In this document: piece after piece, positions 42,841-53,318 of the stretch
How the letters are laid out: each line of letters starts with the position of its first letter
Position numbering within the stretch: the stretch's first letter is position 1
Source of the DNA: Deltaproteobacteria bacterium
Lineage (GTDB): Bacteria; Desulfobacterota; Desulfobaccia; Desulfobaccales; 0-14-0-80-60-11
Reading direction: 5' to 3'
Length of the DNA: 55,249 nucleotides
Assembly (NCBI GenBank): GCA_023381945.1
Contig: JAMCQY010000369.1
Span: 1-55,249 of the forward strand
Made by a program: the position numbers and the translations under genes
Notes under the pieces: generated by a model
What the model was told of the DNA's origin: nothing
The model's input: the letters and a program-made list of their open reading frames with translations, nothing else
Databases searched by the model: none

Positions 42841-44640
42841 CTAGACTTCCGAAGCTTTCTCCTCTTCTCGGGACGCGGGAAAGGCCAGGTGAAAGGTAGT
42901 GCCCTTGGCCGTTTCACTTTCCACCCAGAGGCGGCCATGATTGGCCTCCACCAGGGTCTTACAGATATAGAGGCCCAGGCCGGTGCCGTCCGCCTTGGAG
43001 CGGGAAAGGCGAAATTTCTCGAACAGGTGATCTTTTTCCTCTGCTCCCAGGCCACAGCCGGTGTCGGCCACGGTGATCTCGACCTCGCCGGGCTGACCCC
43101 CATCCAAGGCTTGGGCCGCCACCTGGATGCGGCCGCCGTCGGGCGTGGCGGCCAGGGCGTTCACCAGCAGGTTGGAGAGCACCCGGTCCAGGGAAGGCTC
43201 ATCCACCAGGATGGCAGGTAAGTTCGCCGGCAGGGCCGGGGCGCTCAGGGCCACGCCCTGCTGCTGGGCCAGGGGGCCGAAGTGGTGCAGCAGCCGGTGG
43301 ATGACGAAGCCCGGCGGCACTGCTTCAGGCTTCAGGGCCAGGCGGCCGGACTCAAACCGGCTCAGGTCCAGGACGTTGTGCAGGTGCAGCAGCAGACCTT
43401 CGCTCCGCTGAATAATGCCCTGCAACTTGGCATGGATCTCCGGCGGCAGGGTGTCGTCCTCCAGGGCCTCGATGGTGAGACGTACTCCGGTGAGCGGCGC
43501 CTTGATGTCATGGACGATCATCGCCAGAAAGTCGGCGTTGGCGGCCACCCGGTCCCGCTCCTCCTGGAGCAGGCGGGTCTTGTCGCCCAGGGCTCGGGTC
43601 ATGGCGTTGAAGGATTCGGCCAACTCTCCCAATTCATCCCGGCTGGTCACCGGAATGGCTCCGGCCAATTCGTCTCGGGCGGCCCGGCGGGTGCCCTCGG
43701 CCAGGTGGGCGATCTGACGCCGCATTCCCGAGGAGAGCCCAAAGCTCAGGAGGCCGGCAATCAGGGCGGAAGCCCCGCCCACCCCGAAGATCACCAGCTT
43801 CAGAGTGAGGAGGGTGGGTTCCAGTTCCCGGCGGTTGACTCCCACCACGATGAGGTTTTCCCAGGGTTTCTCTTCTCCTTCCAGAGGGAGGAATTCGATG
43901 GTGTAAGATTCGTTCCCTAAAGACAGGGTTTGGATCAGATTTCCGGCGCCGCTGGCGCTGGCGGCCAAGTCTTTGCTGCGGCGCATCTGGTTCAGAGCAG
44001 TCTCATTCAGGTCTTTGAAGGAATTAACTATGAGGCGGTTGCCGTAGAAAATGGCGACCTCGGCACCCGGACGCGACAGGGACTCCACGAAGCCCTTGTC
44101 GACGAGCACGCCGGTAAGGACTACGCCCACGATCTTATCCTGGTAGTGGATGGGGGCGGAGGCGCTCAGGGCGACGCTTTCTTTCCAGGTGGTCATGCGA
44201 GTGGCGTCCTTACCCCGGAGGCTGGCCCGGACCAAGGGATTGCTGGAAATATTGACCCCAATGGCCTGGGGATCGTGCGCCCTAACTTCGATTACTCCCT
44301 GGTAATCGGTGATGGTGAGAACCTGGAGGCCCGTAGCCTTCATCATGGGGTTAACCATACTGCGCAAGGCCTCGACATTGCCGGCGGCCAGCAGTTCACC
44401 GTAGGTGGGGTTATCGGCCAACAGATTGGCCGCCTGTTCCACCCGGTGAATCTTGCCAATATATTCCGCCAGCACCAAGCGGGCTACCAGTTCCACCCGC
44501 TGGCGGTGCCAATCCAGGATCTGGCGGGTCGCCAGGTATTGCATAACCAGGAGGAGGCCCACCAGGGCCACCAAGAGCGAGAGCAGGGTGACGCCCAGGA
44601 GTTTCCCGCCCACCTGATTTTTCATACGAATATTCAACAT
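42841..44640 (-). CDS. Membrane sensor histidine kinase with Cache-type periplasmic sensor
   Basis: A 599-residue kinase. Membrane helix 1 (LLSLLVALVGLLLVMQYLA), a periplasmic region of about 230 residues of the double/single Cache sort (VLTITDYQGVIEVRAHDPQA, KIVGVVLTGVLVDKGFVESL), membrane helix 2 near 285-305, a HAMP domain, then HisKA with H377 in MIVHDIKAPLTGVRLTIEAL, and the ATPase domain (VADTGCGLGAEEKDHLFEKF, DGTGLGLYICKTL). Cache domains bind small extracellular ligands; the ligand is unknown. A TTG at 44646 or an ATG at 44625 are alternative starts. Confidence 0.9.
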   Translation of the reverse strand: MLNIRMKNQVGGKLLGVTLLSLLVALVGLLLVMQYLATRQILDWHRQRVELVARLVLAEYIGKIHRVEQAANLLADNPTYGELLAAGNVEALRSMVNPMMKATGLQVLTITDYQGVIEVRAHDPQAIGVNISSNPLVRASLRGKDATRMTTWKESVALSASAPIHYQDKIVGVVLTGVLVDKGFVESLSRPGAEVAIFYGNRLIVNSFKDLNETALNQMRRSKDLAASASGAGNLIQTLSLGNESYTIEFLPLEGEEKPWENLIVVGVNRRELEPTLLTLKLVIFGVGGASALIAGLLSFGLSSGMRRQIAHLAEGTRRAARDELAGAIPVTSRDELGELAESFNAMTRALGDKTRLLQEERDRVAANADFLAMIVHDIKAPLTGVRLTIEALEDDTLPPEIHAKLQGIIQRSEGLLLHLHNVLDLSRFESGRLALKPEAVPPGFVIHRLLHHFGPLAQQQGVALSAPALPANLPAILVDEPSLDRVLSNLLVNALAATPDGGRIQVAAQALDGGQPGEVEITVADTGCGLGAEEKDHLFEKFRLSRSKADGTGLGLYICKTLVEANHGRLWVESETAKGTTFHLAFPASREEEKASEV

Positions 44641-44779
44641 TATCAAAATAATAGCATATCCTGAAGCTCATGGGAATTACCCGAAAATACAGTTCTCGGT
44701 TTTCTGTAAAACCGGCCACACGGAGGTAGTCACAATTCGAGCCGTAGAAAAGTTTTGTAAATATCAAAAAGGCCGGAGG

Positions 44780-45403
44780 TTAACTCAAGAGAAAAGTGAC
44801 AATGGCGCGGTACAGCGGCATGATGATCGCGGGAAGCACCTGCATGTACCAGAGGATTAAGATCAGGATGAAGCCCACCTGGTCCAGATGGTGGTAAAGG
44901 CGCCTCAGGTCCGGAGGGAGAAGGATGGAGAGGATGTGGGAGCCGTCCAGGGGTGGAATGGGGATTAGATTGAACAGGGCCAGGATGATGTTAATAGAAA
45001 CACCGTAAAAAGCCAGAGCCTGCACGCCGATACCGAAGTTCTGGCGCAGCAGGAAAGCAAAGACTGCGGCCAGGGCCAGATTGCTCAGAGGCCCGGCGGC
45101 GCTGACCGTGATTTCACCCCAGCGGTAGTTGCGATAATTCAAGGGGTTAACCGGCACCGGTTTAGCCCAGCCGATGAAAAACCTTGAGCCGCTAAAAAAG
45201 ATAAGCAGGGGCAGGAGGATACTCCCGACCGGATCGATGTGCGGTATCGGGTTTAGAGTGATGCGGCCCATAATCTTGGCGGTAGGGTCGCCGTTTTTCA
45301 GGGCCACGTAGCCATGGGCCATCTCGTGAATCATGACCGAAAAGATGAAGACTGCGGCCATGATGGCAAATTCCAAGATGTGATTGAAACTTATCGCGGG
45401 CAC
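44780..45403 (-). CDS. Site-2 protease family membrane metalloprotease (M50)
   Basis: A 207-residue intramembrane zinc protease of the minimal kind, without PDZ domain. The zinc site is HEMAH (H26, E27, H30) in the second helix and the distal Asp is in FNLIPIPPLDGSHI. About five to six helices. Such small M50 proteins are widespread and mostly uncharacterised. The start is GTG. It is separated from the phosphohexomutase gene by about 80 bases containing fragments of two repeat families. Confidence 0.9.
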   Translation of the reverse strand: MPAISFNHILEFAIMAAVFIFSVMIHEMAHGYVALKNGDPTAKIMGRITLNPIPHIDPVGSILLPLLIFFSGSRFFIGWAKPVPVNPLNYRNYRWGEITVSAAGPLSNLALAAVFAFLLRQNFGIGVQALAFYGVSINIILALFNLIPIPPLDGSHILSILLPPDLRRLYHHLDQVGFILILILWYMQVLPAIIMPLYRAIVTFLLS

Positions 45404-45484
45404 GGTTTTATTTTCGAGTTTTAGGTTTCAAATTGGTTGTGTTTGGTTGGCAGGGGCAGGTTTCAAACCCGCCCGGCATTTCAT

Positions 45485-46903
45485 TTAGGCTGCTTTAATC
45501 AAGGCCTCGCCGGCCTGACGCAATTTGGCCAATTCTTCCGGGGAAGAGGCTTCAAAGTAAAAGCGCACCACCGGCTCAGTGCCGGAGGGGCGGAAACAGA
45601 CCCAGCTGCCGTCTTCCAAAATATATTTGTGGCCGTCAAGGGTGATGTGCTGTTTTACTTTAAGTCCCGCAAACTTGGCCGGCGCCTGTTTCAGGCTCGC
45701 CATCAAGCGCTCCTTGGCCTCCGGCGATAGTGAGAAATTGAGGCGGCGGTTGTAAACCGGGCCCACCCGGGAACATAAGTCTGCCAAAAGCTCGGGGAGT
45801 CCTTTGCCGGTGCTGGCCACCATCTCGGCCACCATCAGGCTGGCCAGGATGCCGTCTTTTTCCGGCAAATGGCCCTTCATGGAAAAACCTTCGCTTTCCT
45901 CCCCCACCATGACGACCTGGTCACGGATGATATATTGGCCCAGATGCTTGAAGCCGACCTTGGTTTCAAAGACTTCCCTGCCGTGAAGTTTGGCCACCCG
46001 GTCCACCAGGTGGGTGGTGGCCACGCTGCGGGCCACTCCGCCATCCCAGCCTCGGGTCCGAATCAGATAATCCAGCAGCAGTCCAAGAATTTCGTTGGTT
46101 TCGTGGTATTCCCCGGCGGCGTCCATCACCCCGAAGCGATCGGCGTCGGCATCCACCGCCAGGCCCAGGTGGGATCCGGTGGCCGGGATGCGGCCGGCCA
46201 GCTCTGAAAGGAATTCGGCCGAGGGCTCCGGGCGGTGGCCGCCGAAATAAGGGTCTCGCCAGCCGTGGAGCAACTCCACCTTGACTCCGGCGTCTCTCAG
46301 AAAGGCGTCCAGATAGTCCCGCCCGGTGCCGTAGAGGACATCTGCCACTACTTTGAGGCCGGCCCGGCGCAAAACTTCGTGGTCTACCAGGGTCTTGAGG
46401 TGCTGAAAATAGTCCTGCCGGGGATCGATCTCCACCACCAGGCCTTTCTCTTTAGCCTGGGTCAGGGGCAGCATCTTCACGGCTTCGGGAGACAAATCGC
46501 CGATGAGGGCCTCGATGGGCTTGGTGACCTCCTCGGGGGCGGGGCCGCCGGTGGCCGGCGAGAATTTGATGCCGTTGTAGGCGGCGGGATTGTGGCTGGC
46601 AGTGATATTGATGCCCCCGCCCCGCCGCCCCGCCCGAATGGCGAAGCTTACCACCGGGGTGGGGCAATCCCGGTTAGTGAAATAGCTGATAATACTGTTG
46701 CCGGCCATCACTTCGGCGGCGGTGACCGCAAAGGTTTCGGACTCGAAGCGGGTATCAAAGCCGACTACCACCCCTTTGGAGGCCAGCTCCTCCCGCTTCA
46801 GATAATCGGCAATGGCCTGACAGACCAAGCGGGCATTGGGGAAGGTAAAGTCTTCGGCAATGATTCCCCGCCAGCCGGAAGTGCCGAATTTGATTGCGGA
46901 CAT
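45485..46903 (-). CDS. Phosphoglucomutase/phosphomannomutase family enzyme
   Basis: A 472-residue alpha-D-phosphohexomutase. The catalytic phosphoserine loop is ITASHNPAAYNGIKF, the metal site is VDADADRFGVMD, the sugar-binding loop is EESEGFSMKGH, and the phosphate-binding loop RPSGTEPVVRFYFEA is near the C-terminus. Whether it works on glucose-1-P or mannose-1-P is not readable. A GGGGCGGGTGAAAACCCGCC palindrome (near 46926-46952) lies between it and the ahcY gene, which is on the same strand. Confidence 0.92.
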   Translation of the reverse strand: MSAIKFGTSGWRGIIAEDFTFPNARLVCQAIADYLKREELASKGVVVGFDTRFESETFAVTAAEVMAGNSIISYFTNRDCPTPVVSFAIRAGRRGGGINITASHNPAAYNGIKFSPATGGPAPEEVTKPIEALIGDLSPEAVKMLPLTQAKEKGLVVEIDPRQDYFQHLKTLVDHEVLRRAGLKVVADVLYGTGRDYLDAFLRDAGVKVELLHGWRDPYFGGHRPEPSAEFLSELAGRIPATGSHLGLAVDADADRFGVMDAAGEYHETNEILGLLLDYLIRTRGWDGGVARSVATTHLVDRVAKLHGREVFETKVGFKHLGQYIIRDQVVMVGEESEGFSMKGHLPEKDGILASLMVAEMVASTGKGLPELLADLCSRVGPVYNRRLNFSLSPEAKERLMASLKQAPAKFAGLKVKQHITLDGHKYILEDGSWVCFRPSGTEPVVRFYFEASSPEELAKLRQAGEALIKAA

Positions 46904-46980
46904 GAAAAGACCTCGCCTGTTAAAATAGGGGCGGGTGAAAACCCGCCCCTACGATTACCTTAATTATCCGGCGACGAGTT

Positions 46981-49456
<2,476 letters not shown>

Positions 49457-49495
49457 TCTTCAGAGACTCCTTTACAAGATAAAGTAAAAGCAATA

Positions 49496-49599
49496 GAGCC
49501 GCTTGCAAAATGTAGCCGCAGGCTTCAGCCTGTGCCAGCGGGGATTTATTTAGCAGTCAGCAAAACATAATTCTCAAAATGAATTTTTGCAATAGGCTC
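49496..49599. mobile_element. MITE-like element with 4-bp AATA target duplication
   Basis: Inverted ends GAGCCGCTTGCAAAA (49496-49510) and TTTTGCAATAGGCTC (49585-49599), flanked on both sides by AATA (49492-49495 and 49600-49603). The interior starts with a GTAGCCGCAGGCTTCAGCCT palindrome. The ends match those of the element at 11422-11554. It lies between panD and metK, 40 bases before the metK start. Confidence 0.75.
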
Positions 49600-49642
49600 A
49601 ATAGGAAAAACGCAGGGGAGCCTCGCGTTTAACCGATAAATA

Positions 49643-50038
49643 TTAACCAGGCAAGGAGAAAAATGCCAAAGGTTTTTCGGCAGAAGAGGTATCTTTCAGG
49701 CGATTATGCCGGTCCACCATGACCACGATGGGTTCATGCTGTTTTAGTTCAGCCGCATCGTAAGTGGCGTAGGTGGTGATAATGATCAGGTCGCCCGGAG
49801 CCCCCTTGCGGGCCGCGGCGCCGTTCAAGCAGATGATGCCGCTGTCCTTCTCGCCTTCCAGGGCATAGGTCTCGAAACGTTCGCCATTGCTGACATTATA
49901 GACATGGACCATCTCGTAAGGCAGGATATCCGCGGCCTGCATCAATTCGGCAGATATGGTGAGTGACCCTTCGTAATGCAGGTCGGCTTGGGTAACAGTG
50001 GCCCGATGGATTTTGGATTTCATCATCACGCGCAACAT
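49643..50038 (-). CDS. panD: Aspartate 1-decarboxylase
   Basis: A 131-residue pyruvoyl enzyme making beta-alanine for pantothenate. MLRVMMKSKIHRATVTQADL is the usual start and the self-cleavage site is G24-S25 (HYEGSLTIS), giving the pyruvoyl group on Ser25. YATYDAAELKQHEPIVVMVD completes the core. Its start overlaps the end of panC by 13 bases. Confidence 0.96.
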   Translation of the reverse strand: MLRVMMKSKIHRATVTQADLHYEGSLTISAELMQAADILPYEMVHVYNVSNGERFETYALEGEKDSGIICLNGAAARKGAPGDLIIITTYATYDAAELKQHEPIVVMVDRHNRLKDTSSAEKPLAFFSLPG

Positions 50039-50889
50039 AAACGGCTCTCCGAAAGCAGGGTATTGTCCAGGAGGCGGGTGTTGCCCACCCAGACCGCCAT
50101 GAGCAGGCGGGCCTCCTCATTTATCGTCTCCACTTCCCGCAGGGTCGCCGGGTCCACCAGGGCCAGGTAATCTATGCGAGTATGGGGGGTGCTGATAATA
50201 ATCTGGCGAACCGCCTCCAGGATATTGTCCCGGCTCCGTGCGCCGGAAGCTACTAATTCCCGGGCGGCAATCAGGCTGCGGTACAGACATAAGGCCGCAG
50301 CCCGCTCATCTTTATTAAGATAGGTATTTCTAGAACTCATGGCAAGGCCGTCGGGTTCCCGCACAATGGGCCGGCCCACCACTTCGACCATCAGGTCCAG
50401 GTCGGCGGCCATCCGCTTGATGACCGCCAGTTGCTGAAAATCCTTTTCGCCAAACACGGCGGTATGGGGCTGCACCTGATTGAACAGCTTCAAAACCACG
50501 GTGGCCACGCCCCGGAAATGGCCGGGCCGGGAGGCCCCGCATAACCCTTGGGAAAGTTGCTCCACCGTAACATACGTCTGGTAGCCCGGCGGATACATGG
50601 CCGCAGGCGTTGGGGTATAGAGCACGTCCACGCCGGCCTCACGGGCCAGGGCCGCGTCCCGCTCCAGGTCCCGGGGATAACGGTCCAGGTCTTCGTTGGG
50701 TCCGAATTGCGCCGGGTTGACAAAGAGGCTGACCACCAGGCGATTGCCCATGGTCCTGCCGTACTCCATGAGGCTCAGGTGCCCCCGGTGGAAGTAACCC
50801 ATGGTGGGCACCAGGACAATCTTCACTGCCAAGCCGCGCCACTGCGCGGCCAGGGACTGCATCCTCCCGGGATCGCTGATTATCTCCAT
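50026..50889 (-). CDS. panC: Pantothenate synthetase
   Basis: A 287-residue enzyme joining pantoate and beta-alanine with ATP. The HIGH-like motif is in VPTMGYFHRGHLSLM (H34, H37), NPAQFGPNEDLDRYPRD binds substrate, VFGEKDFQQLAVIKRM and the KMSKS-like MSSRNTYL are intact. The ATG at 50889 gives the family start; the longer frame from 50991 runs through the structured leader. GGGGG 12 bases upstream is the only ribosome-site candidate. It overlaps panD by 13 bases, so pantoate-to-pantothenate steps are co-expressed. Confidence 0.95.
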   Translation of the reverse strand: MEIISDPGRMQSLAAQWRGLAVKIVLVPTMGYFHRGHLSLMEYGRTMGNRLVVSLFVNPAQFGPNEDLDRYPRDLERDAALAREAGVDVLYTPTPAAMYPPGYQTYVTVEQLSQGLCGASRPGHFRGVATVVLKLFNQVQPHTAVFGEKDFQQLAVIKRMAADLDLMVEVVGRPIVREPDGLAMSSRNTYLNKDERAAALCLYRSLIAARELVASGARSRDNILEAVRQIIISTPHTRIDYLALVDPATLREVETINEEARLLMAVWVGNTRLLDNTLLSESRLCCA

Positions 50890-50990
50890 AAAAAAAACAA
50901 ACCCCCGGCCGATTCTCCAGGGGGTGCAAACCGCCTGTGCGAGTCTCGGTCCGTAATAGTGCCGGATCCAAGCCCTGAGTAAAAAGATCA
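50890..50990 (-). promoter_or_regulatory. Structured panC leader: bulged hairpin followed by a terminator-like hairpin
   Basis: On the minus strand, CUUGG-A-UCCG pairs with CGGACCGAG around the loop GCACUAUUA, a nine-pair stem with one bulged A (about 50936-50963). Further on, CCCCC-U-GG pairs with CC-GGGGG around AGAAUCGG, followed by TTTGTTTTTTTT, an intrinsic-terminator shape whose T-run touches the panC start codon. A pan RNA motif with bulged A residues is known upstream of pantothenate genes in Firmicutes and Deltaproteobacteria; this may be a member or a different leader. Confidence 0.55.
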
Positions 50991-50994
50991 TTAA

Positions 50995-51286
50995 TTTTTA
51001 TCACCCTTTGCCGACAAATGTCAATCTTTTCTTGGATTTTCGCAGCCTGTAGGCCGGAGAAGCGGGAAATTCCCCGTGGGGAGGATCGATAGGGCATGGG
51101 GCGAGCAAATTGTGGACAAATTGCCCTTAACTGGTGAAAAAGCGGTCCACCATTGGGAGTAATATCCGACCACCAAGTGACTGGGAGGTCCCAAAAGCGC
51201 TTTAGTAAGTATAACTTTTGTGCTAACTTGCCGATAATGGTAAGGTTGCTGCGGGAATCCATCTGCCTGAAAAAGAACTCAATCCT
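50995..51286. other. Gene-free region between panC and the SBBP lipoprotein gene
   Basis: No gene or recognised regulatory RNA. It contains short inverted text such as GGGAAATTCCCC (near 51068) and GCAAATTGTGGACAAATTGC (51105-51124). It should hold the divergent promoters of panC and the lipoprotein gene, but no strong consensus stands out. Confidence 0.4.
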
Positions 51287-53047
51287 ATGATTCGGCGGGT
51301 TATTCGTAGCTCTGTCGCTTGTCTGATGCTGGCGATCGGCGTATTTTTCATTGCCGGCATTTCATCGTGTGACGATGCGCCAGCCAAGCGGCCGGCTTGG
51401 CCGACTCCGGGGCCGACTCCGCCGCAGCCTGCACCGCAGACTTCGCAACTGGTTTTTTCCACCTACCTGGGGGGATCGGTTCCCTGTGCCCCCGGCGTTA
51501 GCCCTAACACCTTCGCCCAGAACTCTGCCTGCGACGCTCTGGGAAATATTTACGTGACCGGCGCCACCCAGGTCTCCGACCTCCCCGTGCTGAACGCCTT
51601 TCAACCGAGCCCCGCGCCACTCAGCATTATGTCGGCGTTCGTGGCGAAGTATGACCCTGTTGGCGATATGTTATGGTGCACCTACCTGGGCGGCAATCAT
51701 CAAAGTATGGGCACCGGGGTAGCTGCCATGCCGGACGGCGGGGTGGTAGTCGTCGGCGTCACCACTTCGGATGCCTTGGGACCGATCCCCGTCATGTACG
51801 GTTTTCAAGAGCAAAACCATGGACAGTCGGATTACTTCGTGGCCGTATTTGAGGCCAACGGCAACCTCCGGTACTCGACGTACCTGGGCGGGAGCGGCGT
51901 GGAGGGAACGCCTGGGGCTGTTTTTACCGATGATAATAGTAATGGCAACAATGTCGCGGCGGACGCGCAGGGTCTGGTCTATGTAACCGGCACTACCAAT
52001 TCCGGAGGCGGTGGCGGGTCGATCAAGTTTCCAGTGACGCCCAACGCCCTCCAAAGCGATCTTGCCGGTTCAACAAACGCCTTCCTGTGCATCATCAATC
52101 CCGCCATGAGAGGTTCCGCTTCGTTGGTTTACTCCAGCTTTCTTGGAGGGGACCGTGATAACAAAGGGCACAGCGTCGCGGTGGAGGCCTCCGGCCGCTA
52201 CATCGCCGTGGCCGGCTATACCAACTCCACGGACTTCCCTATCCCTGCCTCCGCCAACTCCTACCGCCGCCATGCCCCGGAGGATAGCTTTACCAGCAAC
52301 GGCTTTGTGGTGCAGATCGAAGCAAAACACCCCGGCTCCCTATCCTCCGGCTATTCGATGCGCTACTCCACCTACCTGGGGGCGGACAAGGACGACCCCC
52401 GGGATGACACCTACGGTATGGTCTTAGATTCGAATGGACTCATTGTGGCTACGGGTCGGACGCAATCGGCGTATTTTCCAATGACCAACGGCGGTCCCAC
52501 CATCTTCAACAGCGCCCCCTATCTCAAGCGGCACAAGTCTGGCGATGAGCCCTACCTGGTAAAGATCGATCCTTCCTTGGATGGCGAGGCCTCCCTCGTC
52601 TACTCCACCTTTTTAGGAGGCGGCCAGGAGGATGGGCAGTGGGGCAGCTTCTGCACCAGTGTGGGCCTCGATGCGCTGGGAACGGTCTATGTCGCCGGGG
52701 AGTCCAATGCCCTGGGCCAGGCATACGACCCTTACAACCAGGAGGCGCCCCAGGAGTTTCCGTATACCGAAAACGCGCTGTACACCGCGCTCCAAGGTTA
52801 CCGTAATGTCATCTTCATGCAGATCGACCCTGGCGGCGCCCCCCTGGGCTACTCTACCTACCTCGGCGGCACGGACAGTGACCGCGCCTACGGCCTGGCT
52901 GTCGATTCCGCCAGTAACGTAGTCCTGACCGGTCTCACCGGTTCTGCCGATTTCCCGTTGGAAAATCCGGCGCAGACCTGGCCGGGCAATGCAGGATCTC
53001 TAAACGCCTTTGTGACCAAATTTTCTGCTGGCGCCCTGGGGAGGTGA
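51287..53047 (+). CDS. Lipoprotein with seven SBBP (beta-propeller) repeats
   Basis: A 586-residue lipoprotein. The signal peptide ends in the lipobox ISSC, followed by a Pro-rich linker (PAWPTPGPTPPQPAPQ). The body has seven repeats marked by YSTYLGG-type text: FSTYLGGS, WCTYLGGN, YSTYLGGS, YSSFLGGD, YSTYLGAD, YSTFLGGG, YSTYLGGT, each followed by Asp-rich turns and an IYVTG/VYVTG-like strand. This is the SBBP repeat, expected to fold as a seven-bladed propeller. It is probably displayed on the outer membrane. Function unknown. The ribosome site is weak. Confidence 0.88.
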   Translation: MIRRVIRSSVACLMLAIGVFFIAGISSCDDAPAKRPAWPTPGPTPPQPAPQTSQLVFSTYLGGSVPCAPGVSPNTFAQNSACDALGNIYVTGATQVSDLPVLNAFQPSPAPLSIMSAFVAKYDPVGDMLWCTYLGGNHQSMGTGVAAMPDGGVVVVGVTTSDALGPIPVMYGFQEQNHGQSDYFVAVFEANGNLRYSTYLGGSGVEGTPGAVFTDDNSNGNNVAADAQGLVYVTGTTNSGGGGGSIKFPVTPNALQSDLAGSTNAFLCIINPAMRGSASLVYSSFLGGDRDNKGHSVAVEASGRYIAVAGYTNSTDFPIPASANSYRRHAPEDSFTSNGFVVQIEAKHPGSLSSGYSMRYSTYLGADKDDPRDDTYGMVLDSNGLIVATGRTQSAYFPMTNGGPTIFNSAPYLKRHKSGDEPYLVKIDPSLDGEASLVYSTFLGGGQEDGQWGSFCTSVGLDALGTVYVAGESNALGQAYDPYNQEAPQEFPYTENALYTALQGYRNVIFMQIDPGGAPLGYSTYLGGTDSDRAYGLAVDSASNVVLTGLTGSADFPLENPAQTWPGNAGSLNAFVTKFSAGALGR

Positions 53048-53140
53048 TCACTCTGGCCGCTACTGCCGGGTGATTGAAGAGGCCGCCACTTCAGCCTATC
53101 TGAGAAAATGGGGTGCGGCTTGGGAACGAAAAGTCTAAAT

Positions 53141-53318
53141 CTCCCCTTCCCCCCCTTTTTCAAAGGGGGGTTTAAAAGTCCCCCTTTGAAAAAGGGGGAT
53201 TTAGGGGGATTTGATTTTCACGGCAGCCTTGCGGCCACTTGAATTGCGGTCAAATTACTGTAGGGGCGGACCCAAGTGTCCGCCCTGATTGCGGGCGCAC
53301 ACTTGGATACGCCCCTAC
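53141..53318. repeat. Palindromic repeats between the lipoprotein and methyltransferase genes
   Basis: First, AGTCCCCCTTTG with AAAAGGGGGA (53177-53199, same family as 35028), preceded by a CCCCCCTTTTTCAAAGGGGG stretch (53152-53168). Then a GTAGGGGCG...CGCCCCTAC palindrome (53260-53318) with inner GGCGGACCCAAGTGTCCGCC. Its edge supplies the TAG stop of the minus-strand methyltransferase gene (53315-53317). Confidence 0.75.

Noticed and set aside
49457..49642. A SAM riboswitch upstream of metK
   Set aside because: The only structure there is the MITE-like palindrome; no SAM-riboswitch core text was seen.
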